Origin: Micractinium sp. NFX-FRZ
Taxonomy: Eukaryota > Chlorophyta > Trebouxiophyceae > Chlorellales > Chlorellaceae
Assembly (NCBI GenBank): GCA_029339195.1
Contig: JAPTJF010000048.1
Location: forward strand, 124,001 to 188,000
DNA length: 64,000 bases
Direction: 5' to 3'
Numbering within the stretch: the first letter of the stretch is position 1; the number at the start of each line of letters is the position of its first letter. Shown here in pieces: positions 1 to 10,208 of this stretch. The notes under the pieces are model-generated. The model was not told the origin of the DNA. It saw only the letters and a program-made list of their open reading frames with translations, and searched no databases. Position numbers and translations under genes: made by a program.

Positions 1-741
1 GGAGACTTGCCGTTGACGGAGCCGGTGCACTTGGTGCCGTCGGGGCAGCGCCAGGCGGTCATGTCCTGGCAGTACTCACTGGAGAGGCAAAGGATGGGCG
101 AACAAGAAGGACAAAGGTTTAGGGTTTAGGGTTTAGGGTTTAGGGTTTAGGGCAGCGCCAGGCCGTCTTGTCCTGGCAGTGCTCACTGGAGAGTGATGAA
201 TGAAGGAGACGGGGAAGAGGGCAACAGGTAAGCAGGTGCACTGCACAGGACAGCAATGCACAGCACAGCACAGCACAGCGCAGCGCAGTGCAGCACAGCA
301 CAGCACACAGTGGCGCAGTGTAGCACAGCACATCAGAGCACAGCCGTAACTGCAACCAAGTGGCGCAGCACAGCACAGCCACAGCTGCAGCCAAGGTGCA
401 CGCACTTGTCGTTGAGGCAGGTCCAGTTGCCAACGGTGCACTCGGGCACCACGCCGCCGGGGTCTGCAGGACGGCAAGCAGGCAGGCAGGAGGCAGGCAT
501 TGAGGGCGCGAGGCAGGGGTTCTGGCAGCCTGGTGAGGTGGCAGTCGGTGTGCCCTTGACAATTCGGACCAGGAGTCGGGAAGGTGAACAGCACAGGGGC
601 AGAACAGCACTGCTAGCACCAGCGGCGGCTGCTTTTTTGCATGCAGCAGCAGCGCCAATGGCCAATCAACCGGCTTGCTCGCTTGTTTGGGCTTACAGTC
701 TGTATTTCCGCAAAGAAACTTGCGACACAGACCAAGACCGG

Positions 742-777
<36 letters not shown>

Positions 778-2563
778 CTGCCGCACCCTTGCACTTGGTT
801 TCGTGGACGCAGGGTCCCTCGCCCTTGCAGACGGTGCCCTTGGGACACTTGATTTCGCAGCCGCCGTCGCAGTAGGTCCTGCAGTGACGGAGAGCGCCCA
901 CAGGCGGGCAGGCAGAGGTGGTGGGAAGCGGGGCACGCACGGCTGCAGGCAGGCATGCCAGTTTTTGGCAGGGCGGGCAGCAGCGGTAGCCGGCCAGGGA
1001 AAGTGACTGTGTGCCAAGGCTTGCTGCTGCTTGATGTGCGAGGGGTGGAGGTGATGGGCGGCTGGCGGGCACTGGCACACAGCTGCGCAAGTGTGGACCT
1101 CCAATCAGAAGCCAAAGCCAAGCCTCCGGCCACCCCAGGCTCTGGCTAGTGTTGCCATGCATTGCAAACCCATTTTTTTCAACAAAGGGCCGAGACAAAC
1201 ACAGCTGAGCAGGGTGGGGCTTGCCTCTCCCTGTGAGAAGCCCAATTAAAGGGCCGATAAGCAGAGCTGAGTCAGCAAGCGAGGGTACGCTCAGCAGGCA
1301 CCCTCTTTCCCCCCGCACCAGCAGCGGCCTTTAGATACACTGCCCCCCTCCCGCTACAACTAGAGCTGCCTCACGTGTTGGAGGTGCACATGTTGTCGCC
1401 GTTGGCGCATGCCTCTGGCTCTGCAGGCTCCCACTTGTGGTGCTTAGGGTTCTTAGGGTCCTTCTTCACCACCCGCTTCTTGGTGGCGCGGCAGGGGTGC
1501 CCGCTGCCGCCGCCGTCGCCGCGGCACTTGGTGCCTGCCTTGCACGCCACCTGTTGGGGCGGAGAGGGGCACAAGGCGAACAAGGAGTGAGGCCCTGGGG
1601 TGAACCACAGCGTGCACAGCTCCCCCCTGCAGGGCGCCTGAAGAAAGTGCACGAGTCGAACAGTGGAAAGCGCTCGTACACAGTACCCAGTGCTACCCCA
1701 AAAGCACTCTTTCGTGTCCGTGCCCTCGGACTTGCATGTTGCAGGCGTGCTCACCTGGAAGCCCTTCAAGCAGTAGTGCTTGGAGCTGCAGCATGCGTAG
1801 TCGTCGAAATCGCCGGGGCAGGGCTGCTTGCTCTCGGGCCAGGTGCAGGGCGAGTGGCCGCCGGTGGAGCCGGTGCACACGGTGCCCTCGGCGCACTCAA
1901 ACACAAGGTTGCCAAGGCAAAACTCCCTGCATGGTGTGGGCCCAGGGGGAAGTGGAGGAGGGCTGCCAAGTGGGTGGAAGCAGTGCGCCTTGGGCAGACC
2001 TGGCAAAAGGGTGCGCCAGGCAGGACTTCGTGCAGCAGGGGGGGTGGGAACAGTGCGTTCACATGGCAATGTCCAAAGTGATTTTTCAGATGAATCGCGA
2101 TGGAACCCTTGTTTGAGGTGCGGACGGCAGGCTTCCCGACGGCAACCGCCGCCGCGCGCCAGCGTGAACACGCAATTCAGCGCCCTTGCGGCGCGGCGTG
2201 CTCGCGGCGGTGGTGGCCTAGGTGCGTCTAGCGTGTATAACACAGAGCCCACCCACGCCTCCGCGTTTCAGGCAAGGAAGTCTGACACATGAGCGGATGG
2301 CCCCCAACAGGAGCGGTTGCCGGCCTCCCAGGCTGCCATCGGCTGTCGGATCGACATGTGGACCTCACAGATTGATCCGGCGCCCAGGTGGGCTGGGGGA
2401 AGGCCTGGGGCCGGAACTGTCTGGCATGCCGTGCCCCCTATCCCCTCCTGCTTTTGACGGCCCCGCACCTCTCGCCGACGCAAGCATAGTTGCCCTTATT
2501 GCAGTACTTGGCACTGACGCTGGCCACCGCGCCCAACAGGCACGCCAGGAGAAGGCTCCGCAT
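1..2563 (-). CDS. Secreted Cys-rich protein, 3' end beyond window
   Basis: I do not recognise the family. The chosen start at 2563 gives an 18-residue signal peptide (MRSLLLACLLGAVASVSA) followed by a Cys-rich secreted chain. Coding exons read on the minus strand are 2469-2563, 1755-1926, 1375-1550, 787-878, 406-463 and up to 78, where the gene leaves the window. All phases agree. Exon 3 could end the protein at a TGA at 1371-1373, but a good donor (AC|GTGAGG) overlaps that stop and its phase matches the next Cys-rich exon, so I join them into one gene. The chain has loosely repeated modules with spaced Cys and short motifs such as KGTVCKGEGPC, EGTVCTGS and DGTKCTGS, plus a Lys-rich stretch after GHPCRATKKR. 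It is probably extracellular, wall-associated or vacuolar. The alternative is two adjacent related genes, the upstream one 148 residues long. Confidence 0.62.
118..152 (+). repeat. Interstitial telomeric repeat, (TTTAGGG)5
   Basis: Exactly five perfect TTTAGGG units, the plant-type telomere repeat also used by Chlorella-type algae. They lie inside the last visible intron of the Cys-rich gene. They abut a partial copy of the following exon at 152-195, so they look like telomeric DNA captured at a repaired break rather than a chromosome end. Confidence 0.93.
152..195 (-). repeat. Partial copy of Cys-rich gene exon start
   Basis: About 44 bases repeat 45-88 with a few substitutions. The stretch covers the first codons of the exon that starts at 78, its AG acceptor, and a little intron. 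The offset is 107 bp. The copied exon ends abruptly where the telomeric units begin. Confidence 0.85.
740..777 (+). repeat. (GGCA)n microsatellite
   Basis: About nine uninterrupted GGCA units in the intron just after the exon at 787-878 of the Cys-rich gene. Shorter runs of the same unit occur near 475-500. Confidence 0.9.
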
Positions 2564-2593
2564 AGTTGCAAATCTAGCCGACGCCGCTCTCCA

Positions 2594-2602
2594 CTTATAT
2601 AG
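2594..2602 (-). promoter_or_regulatory. TATA-like box of the Cys-rich gene
   Basis: CTATATAAG on the minus strand lies about 31 nt upstream of the chosen ATG. It stands out in this GC-rich sequence. If it is the core promoter, the 5' leader would be only a few nucleotides long, which is unusual and leaves the assignment uncertain. Confidence 0.45.
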
Positions 2603-3251
2603 ACTGTAGGGGTCGTGCTAAGCGTCAATTGGCGATCAGATGCGCCCCAGAATGCTCCAGCTGTGGTTTCAGCCAACACACAGCCAGCTCAGCTTCAGTT
2701 GCAGTGCAGTTCGCCTGGCGTATCCCGAGCCGGGAGTTGTGATCACAGTTTGCTTTCATGTTGAAAGGACCGTGGGAGCCAGCCGGTCAGCCGATCTTCG
2801 CATGCTTCAGCCCTTCGGCCAACAAAGTTGGTGTACTCACGCCAGAGACAATTCGAAAAGTGGGGCTCGCTGGGTGCACAAGCTGTGCCAAACAGGCCCC
2901 GAGCAAGCCCATGGTGCAGGTCCTGGACGGCAGCTCCAACCTGGGCAGCAACCGCCGCACACCCCTTCCGTGCCGCAAGGAACTGATGTCTAAAACAGTA
3001 CCCAAATCCCCCCCGGAGCACTTGGGCTTGCGCTGCGGCGCGCACTCGCCGTTGTATGTTTGTTTGTCACATGAAGCCTGGGAAGTCAGGGGCAGAGGGT
3101 CAGGGGGCTTGTGCCCGGCTGGCTGCACAGCAAGCGCCGCACTGGCAGGACGGAAGACGTCCCGCTGCCTGCCGCATGCGTGCAGTGAGGAGCAGGAGGC
3201 CGCTGGCGGAGCCGCCTCCAGGCTTTGCTGTGCACTTCCAGTGATAACAAA
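2603..3251. other. Intergenic stretch, Cys-rich gene to CCT5
   Basis: No gene assigned. It should hold the promoter of the Cys-rich gene and the CCT5 3' UTR. A minus-strand segment near 3005-3080 follows a CAG and encodes closely spaced Cys residues (CDKQTYNGEC, KPKCSGG). It could be a remnant exon of a Cys-rich relative, but no donor or partner exon was found. Confidence 0.4.
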
Positions 3252-6200
3252 TTAGTCGTACTCGCTGGGCTTGATCACGTCATCAATCTGCAAACGCAAA
3301 TGGACGGGAAATGGGCAGGTGTTCACACACACACTCCAAGCCTGTCTCAGCAGGCCAGCAAACCTGCAGTCCAGCATTTGCCGCCGCCGCTTGGCCACGC
3401 CCCGCCACCCCGTCTCTCCTCTCCCACCATCTCATTGCCTTGAGGAACAAGTTAGCACACCAGCCTGCCAAGGCCCCCCGTCTCAGCATCAGCTTCGGCT
3501 CCACATCTTCAAGCCCCCCTCTCGCCCCCCAGCTTGGCCCAACAAGCCACGCGCCCTCTGCCTGCCAGGTTGGCCCAGCACAAGTCATCTCCCCTCTCGC
3601 CCGTCAGCTCGGCCCAACAAGCCACGTCCCCTCTGCCTGCCAGCTCGGCCCCACCCTCCCCTCGTCCCCGCGCCGCACCTTGAGGATCATTTTGCACACT
3701 TGCGTGGCCAGCATAAGCTGCTGCTTCTTGCCCATCAGCGTCTCAAACACATTCTGCTCCCGCATGTCGTTGGTGCCCACATCGTTGCAGTCCACACCCA
3801 GGTACGGGTTGCCCTCCTGCATCTGCCGCGTCTTCACCTGCACAGGCAGGCAGGCGGGGGGCGTGAGGGTGCAGAAAAACGATAAACGGTGAGAGCGGGT
3901 GCTTGGACATGGTGGCTGGTTTGGCCGGTGGGGAGAAAGTGGGGCAGTGGCGGGGGCAGAGGCGGGGGCAGAGGCCCGGGGGCAGGCTGACTGGGGCGGG
4001 CGAGGTCGAAGCGGGGCGGGATGCAGTCGACGTGCGGCGCAGCGTAGTTGGCAGCTGGCGGCAGGCTGCGCTTTCTTGGCAGCGCCCCATCTCCTGTGCA
4101 CTGCCACCAGCCCGCCAACAGCGGCACGCCCCATCGCGCCAGCAGCTCCCGCAAAACCCACAGAAGCCTCCGCCCACGAGCCCACGCCCAGCACACCCCT
4201 GCCTCGCCCACACCTCTCATGCCGCCGATCGCCCCCCCACATGCCAGCACTACCCCGCTCCCCAGCACCCCCGCCTAGGGAGATTACTTTCTGCCACTTT
4301 TTCCAGAAAACAGCACCCACCTCTGTGAGGCTCTCAATGGGCGGCAGCCCGCTGTTCTCCGCCAGGCTGAGCGGTATCACGTCCAGAGCGTCAGCAAACG
4401 AGCGCATCGCGTACTGCTCCACCCCAGGCACCGTGTCTGCTGCTGCCTCGACCGCCAGGCTGCAGGGAGGGCACATGTCCGGGGGAGCGGGGGGTGGGTG
4501 AGGGAGGGTGCGGGGCGCAGGGGCGGCGGGCGGGTGTGGGCATCTAGATACCTGGCTGCCTCAGCAGGATGCCCCCAACCGCCTGCCAGGCTGTCAGCTG
4601 TGCAGCCTGCAAGGCCAGCAACTTGCCTGGCACAACTCTTCGTCACATGAGCTTCACACCCTCCCACCTTTCCTGCCCGCCGCTTCTAACATAAAGCGCC
4701 CGTCCCGCCTCCCCCCTGCACTCTCATCCTCGCAACCTGCTCTCACACTGCCCACCTGCACGCCATCTCCGCCGCGCCGCCGCCGTACACGATGCGGTTG
4801 TCCCGCACCAGGTTGCGCGCCACGCACAGCGCGTCGTGCAGGCTGCGCTTCGTCTCCTCAATCATCTGCGGGAAAGAAAGGGAGTACAAGTGTGTATAGC
4901 ATCTGTGACGGTGCGGGAGAAGGAGTTGGGAAAGCGTGTATTTCTTTTGAACAGCGACGTGATGCGTGCACAGCGCGTATGGCAGGCTGCGCTTCCGCCC
5001 CCCTGTATCGCCTGGCTCGGTGCCCGGGGGAGGGCCGGCCACAACCAACTCTGCCTGCGTAGCTGGCCGCCTAAGCCTGGCTCAGCAGCGCCCTCTGCCC
5101 TGCACCGCCAGCCACTCCTTGCAAGCCCACACCGCCGTGCACCCACGAGCCCCGCGCTGCTGCTCACCATCTTGTTGCCGCCGCGCACAAAGATGGTCAC
5201 CGCCCGGCTGTTGGGGGTGCCCTCAATGAGCAGCATGCGGTCGCGGGTGGTGCCAAAGCTGATCTCCTTCACGCTCTTGGCAAAGCCCAGCTTGGAGGCA
5301 TTGAGCTCCTGCGGCGGTGGAAGGAGGGGGAGGGCGTGAGGTGAGGTGAGGTGGGGGGTGGGGGGCAGCGGGAGGCATAAGGTGAGGCGGGGTGGGGTGG
5401 GGGGCAGTCGGGTGGACGTGAGGTGGGGTGGGGGACCAGCAGATTGCGTTGCGTGTGGAAGAAGGGGGCGATGCTTCTGGCGAAGGCTTCTGGCACAGCA
5501 GCAAGGCGCCATAGCGCAACGCAGCGAAGCACAGCACGGAGCCCTGGCACAGCAGCGGCGCTGCAGCAACCTGCCACGCCCCACCTGCCTCCTCATTCCC
5601 GCTCCGGCCCCACTGGGAAGCGCGGCACGATGCATGCTCCCTCAGTGGCCCCGCGCCAGCAGCAGCACACCATGGTCACCCTGTCCGGCCACACCACACA
5701 GGAGCACCCACAGCCACCCCGACACCGACCTGGAAGCGCGGCACGATGCGTGCGCCCGTGGACAGCGCCAGCAGCTCCAGCTCCACCCCTCCCACCCAGC
5801 GCACAGCCGGCAGGTTGTTGTGCATCAGCAGGTGATTGGCCTCGTCGTCAAAGCCTGGGGCAGGGGAGGATCCAGAAGCACTCTAGGTCAGCGCAGGTTG
5901 GAGGAGGTGCGGCAGGGGAGGGCGGGGAGGAGCAAGGGCAGAGGCAGAGTGGCCGCCACAAGTGCCTGCCAGCCCCCGTCCTGCGCGCTCGCCCCACTGG
6001 CAGACGGCCAGTGTGCTGCCAGCCCCCCACAGCTTCCCACACACTCCAGGGCACATGACCAAAGTGGCCCCCACACTCTTTGCACCGCTGCACCAAACGC
6101 CCAAACCCCGAGGCCCGTCCTCCTGCCCCCAATTTACGCCACCCCCACCCCGCACGCCCGCTCACCCACTGGCAGATGACCAGCGTGGCCCCCAAGTCCG

Positions 6201-9200
6201 TGGCCCCAAAATTGAGCCTTGCCCTCTGCCCCTCTGCCCATCCCACCCCACCCCACCCTTGGACCACACTCACCCCACTGGCAGATGACCAGCGTGGCCC
6301 CCGAGTCCTTGCACAGCTGCACCATATCCTTGAAGTACTGCTGCTCCTGGGCGCGCAGCGCCTCAAACTGCTCCACGTCGCTGATGTCCACCTGCGCCCC
6401 GGAGGGTTGGGAAGCAGGGAAACTTGGCAAAGTTGTAAAGACAGAGGCGCAGCTGGGAACAGCGCCTCAAACTGCTCCACGCCGCTGATGTCCACCTGCG
6501 CCCCGGAGGGTTGGGACGTAGGGGAACTTAGCACTTTTGTAAATACAAAGGCACAGCGGGGAACAGCGCCTCAAACTGCTCCATGTCGCTGACGTCCACC
6601 TGGGGAGGGGAAGAAGGTGGAAACAAGCATGTGTGATGGGTGGCAGCGTGAGGCGCTGTGACATGGCAGGCGGCGGGGCGATGTGACGTGGCGCAGCACC
6701 GCACGTGCGTCGTGCTGGGAGGCGAGGCGAGCAGTTCTGCAAACACGTGGCAGCCCATCTGCCTGCTGCCTTGCATAGCCTCACGGCGTCCCCCGCTGGC
6801 AGCCACCCACCTTGTGCTTGGTCTTGGGCTTCGGTGGCTCGAATGGGCAGGTCAGGACGGCAATCTTGACGTCTTGCAGCTCCTTGGGCATCTGCGCAGC
6901 CGGGGGGATAGCCCACGAAAATGTGGGCGAGAAGGCGGGGGTGAGCCACGGCGTGGTGCACGCACAAGAGCCGACATGGCTGTGTTGTGGGCAGTCAACC
7001 GCCAGCCCCGCCTGGAACATCTGCATGCCGCCAGCACACCCGTCTTCAGCACAGTCGCACTTTCCAGGCAGCCACACCCAACAGGCACACTTGGGCCCTT
7101 GTCAGTGAGAAGTAAACACACCTGCAGCTTGCTTGTGTCCCTGTCCGGCACTGCTCTGTACACCGGCCCAGAGCCCCCCAACCAAAAACACGGCGACAGC
7201 TGTCTGAACGACAACTATCGAATCACTTAGCAGCTGTCTTTAACAAACCATCACAAGTGGACCCACCTGCGGATGGCTCATGTCCTTGTCCATTCACCAA
7301 GGCACACACCCCATTCAATCACAAGCAACATCCGGCTCTTACAAACCCACCTGCGGATGGCTCATGTCCTTGTCCAGCACGATCCCGTTCACCAGCTCCG
7401 TGTCTTCCAGCCGTCCGCCCACCTTGCCATCCAGCTGCGGCAGCGAGCGACGGAGAGAGCAGGCGGGAGGAGGAAGGGTGTGTTGGAGTGTTCGCAGGGG
7501 GCTGGGGGCAGGCACGTGGCGGGCAGGCAAGCCAGTTTCAAAAGCACCGAGACAGTCGTAACCAGCCGGCTCCCGCCGGGCCACCCCACCCCATTGCTCC
7601 GCCCCACCCGCTGCCCACTCACCCGACCAGTACTCTGCAGTTGAGCTGCCAATCTAAATGCCACCGCTTCTGCTTTAAATGAACACAAGCTTCCCATAAA
7701 CAGCAGCTTCCCATGAGCAGCAGCTCACCTTGATGAGGTCGAGGTTGACGTCACGGCGCTCAATGTCCGCCACGGACAGCACCGCCTTGACGCACATCTC
7801 CGCCAGCTGGCGCTTGTGCCGCCCCACGCTGCAGACAGGGGCATGTGGCATTAAAGTGGCACGTAAGCGCAAGAAAACGCCTTTGCCATGATTGCGTGGC
7901 TCGCAGTGCGGTCCTAACTCACCCCCTGGCAGCCCAAACGCTGCCGGCAGCAGCGACGCCAGGTCGGGCCTCATCTGCACACTGGAATGCTCAACCCGCC
8001 TGCCTGCCCCCGCCCCTACACCTGACCCCTCCTCTCCCCCGCGGCTCACATCTTGGATGACAGAGTGGTCATGCACGTCTTCACCAGCTCCTCCTGGTTC
8101 ACGCTGAACTCAAAGGTGCTGGCAATCTCGTCCAGGCGCTGCACAGCAAAGGTTGGGGTGGCACCAGCGGGGCGCAGGTTGAGGCAGCTGCGCGGCGCTG
8201 CGGTCAAAGGTTGCTGGCTGGGGAGGCAGTGCAGGGAAGCGACGGGAAACATGCGCGCCTTTGGAGGGGGGCAGTCGGGCTGACCAAGTATAATGCTGCA
8301 CAGCGCCCGACTCATCGGCGGCGGGTGCCTCGTCACACAGCGCTGCTTGCAAGAGAAGACTGGGTTTGAATGCATTGAGGTTAAAGCTGCCCTCACCTTG
8401 AGCGCCACCTTGCAGGCCATCTCATACCCCTCTGCGATGCGCAGCGGGTGGATCCCCCGGTCCAGCAGGCCCTCAGCCTGCTCCAGCAGCGCGCCCGCCA
8501 TCACCTGCGGGGCGGGAAGTGGGGTGCAGGCGGGGTAGACGGATGGGCGAGCTGTGGGAGCGGAGACACAGGGCGGGGCAACCTCCGACCCAGCTGCAGC
8601 ACAAAGCTGCTCGCTGTCGCCATGGATCACCCCCAAACTGGGTCTCTCTTGACGCTGGGGTAGCAATCACCCCGCTGTGCACACACATCCCTGGCATCCC
8701 TCCCCGCCCCCCCGCCTGGCTGGCGCAGCACCCACCCACCGTAACGCCAGTGGTGCCGTCCCCGATCTCGTGGTCCTGGCTCTTGCTCAGCTCCACCAGC
8801 AGCTTGCCAATCTGGTTCTCCACTTCCATCTGCTCCAGAATGGTGGCGCCGTCGTTGGCTGCAGGGGCAGGGAGAGCGGAGGCGGCGGGCAAGGCGGGTG
8901 GTTGAGCGGCGGGAGGCGTGGCAGCGGCAGGTGGCGCCAGCTTCGTGCGTCGGCGGCTGCTAGGCGGCAGCAGCTGCAGTACATCCACAGCCTGCCCGCC
9001 AGCCCGCCCACTCACTGATGACAATGTCGCCATCTGGCCCCTGCAGCAGCTTGTCCATGCCCTTGGGGCCTAGAGAGGTGCGCAGCACCCGCGACACCGC
9101 CTTGGCCGCCTGGATGTTGGTCTTCACCGCATCAATGCCCTTGACGCGAGACTTCTTCTCTTGCTCCTGCAGGGCAGCCGCGGCATGGGGAGGGAACAAA

Positions 9201-9484
9201 CAAGTGAAGAGCATGCCGGCTGGTTGGTGCTGGAAGGCGGCGGCGGTTCAGCGGCGGCGGCTGGCACCGGTGGCTGCCGGCTGGTGGCACCCAGCACCCC
9301 CGCTGGTGCATCAATTGAAACTTGCAGTCACTGCACAGAACGGCCGGGGCAATGGGCTGGGCTGGCAGCCCGAGCAGTCCAAACGCCGCCAAATTGGCGG
9401 CCGGGCTAGCATGGGCACTGCGTGGTGTCCGCTCACTCTGATAATCAGGAAAGGCCTGCCATAATCGTCGAAAGCGAGCGACAT
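3252..9484 (-). CDS. CCT5: CCT5, chaperonin TCP-1 epsilon subunit
   Basis: Epsilon subunit of the cytosolic CCT/TRiC complex, which folds actin, tubulin and other proteins using ATP. Fifteen coding exons: 9437-9484, 9016-9166, 8740-8858, 8397-8504, 8050-8138, 7729-7828, 7351-7434, 6811-6891, 6274-6391, 5730-5854, 5168-5308, 4756-4865, 4321-4459, 3679-3837 and 3252-3287. They join in phase to 535 residues, the usual CCT5 length. The N-terminus [16 protein letters not shown] is typical of CCT5. Group II chaperonin motifs are intact: [25 protein letters not shown] near residue 100, and [13 protein letters not shown]5-specific stretches include [25 protein letters not shown] and [19 protein letters not shown]. 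The protein ends [11 protein letters not shown]. Several introns carry partial copies of neighbouring exons, listed separately. It is divergent from the Alba gene, 724 bp between start codons. Confidence 0.97.
5616..5650 (-). repeat. Copy of CCT5 exon 10 end
   Basis: Eighteen identical bases (ggaagcgcggcacgatgc) followed by similar sequence repeat the 3' end of CCT5 exon 10, 116 bp further into the downstream intron. The copy lacks the donor context of the original at 5730. Confidence 0.7.
5990..6215 (-). repeat. Degenerate copies of CCT5 exon 9 end
   Basis: The end of exon 9, encoding [10 protein letters not shown] plus the donor, recurs at about 6162-6206 (offset 109 bp). More decayed copies lie near 6050-6090 and 5992-6018. 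All are in the intron downstream of the real exon and are not needed for the conserved protein. Confidence 0.75.
6357..6602 (-). repeat. 104-bp tandem repeat over CCT5 exon 9 acceptor
   Basis: Two full units and a partial third with a strict 104-bp period (block starts 6361, 6465, 6569). Each carries the first codons of exon 9 ([16 protein letters not shown]), a CAG acceptor and about 60 bases of intron. Units 1 and 2 are near 88% identical by eye. Only the copy at 6274-6391 continues into the conserved remainder of the exon, so the other two acceptors are decoys or alternative sites. Confidence 0.93.
7261..7292 (-). repeat. Copy of CCT5 exon 7 end and donor
   Basis: Thirty-two bases are identical to the exon 7 end plus donor at 7345-7376, offset 84 bp into the downstream intron. 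The copy repeats codons for DKDMSHPQ and a usable GT. Confidence 0.9.
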
Positions 9485-10208
9485 GTCGCCGCTTCTGAGC
9501 TTTCTGGGCTGGTTTGGGAGCCGATCAAGTGCGATGCGCCTGTTTCCGCCAGGACAGGCTACCAGAAAAGGAGGCAGGCAGCCGGGAAACGGCAATCAAT
9601 GGGGGGAGCTGATTCCCTTGCGAACGGCCGATTGATGAGCTTGGGCGGTCAACCTCTGGCCGCGGCTGCCCTCGGGTTGTAGTAAAGCCGCAAAGTGATC
9701 TGGGAGCTTCGGCACAGCTCAGGGCGCCGGGCCTTCGCGCCTTGGCACTGAATTGCTGCCAGCATGTCACAGCACGCGTGCTGTGCTCGTGAGAGGTGAG
9801 GACCGTGCCGGGGCGCCCATCGCCTGCCACCCCCGTCACATCAGTCGAATATCGCCTCAACTGACTGCCTGTAGTCTGTGCACTCCACACTCAGTGTCGG
9901 GAATCGGCTCGATCGAGCAACACCCGTGTGTGTCAAGCTAGCAGACAGGTCCGACAGCGCCCTTGTTTCGTTCAAGCACTGTGGGTGGCGCCAGGGGAGC
10001 GCCAGCACCACGCTACCCAGTGGCGGTGCCGGCGTTCTCCGGGTTTGCGCGGGCCCTGCTGTCCCACCCTGCTCACAACCGCAGATCGTGCAATCGACAC
10101 ACTGCCTAGCGAGGCTGGAGTCCTCCAGCCCCGTGCAGCTGTATCCTCGCATGCCTGCCCCCTCGCACACACACCCCTGTTGTTCTCCCTGCAGGCAAAG
10201 CCGCAGGC
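9485..10208. promoter_or_regulatory. Divergent promoter region, CCT5 / Alba
   Basis: 724 bp between the start codons of the minus-strand CCT5 and the plus-strand Alba gene. It must contain both promoters and 5' leaders. No clear TATA box or other gene was seen. Confidence 0.6.

Noticed and set aside
118..152. Chromosome end
   Set aside because: Only five telomeric units, followed on both sides by gene sequence; an interstitial tract.
140..1318. Long open frame (392 codons) on the minus strand
   Set aside because: It reads through introns of the Cys-rich gene; only the Cys-rich segment at 787-878 has splice sites and phase that fit. The rest is low-complexity from GGCA repeats and CAG runs.
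3000..3130. Possible extra Cys-rich exon upstream of the Cys-rich gene
   Set aside because: A few spaced Cys after a CAG, but no in-phase donor, partner exon or signal peptide; left as an intergenic remark.
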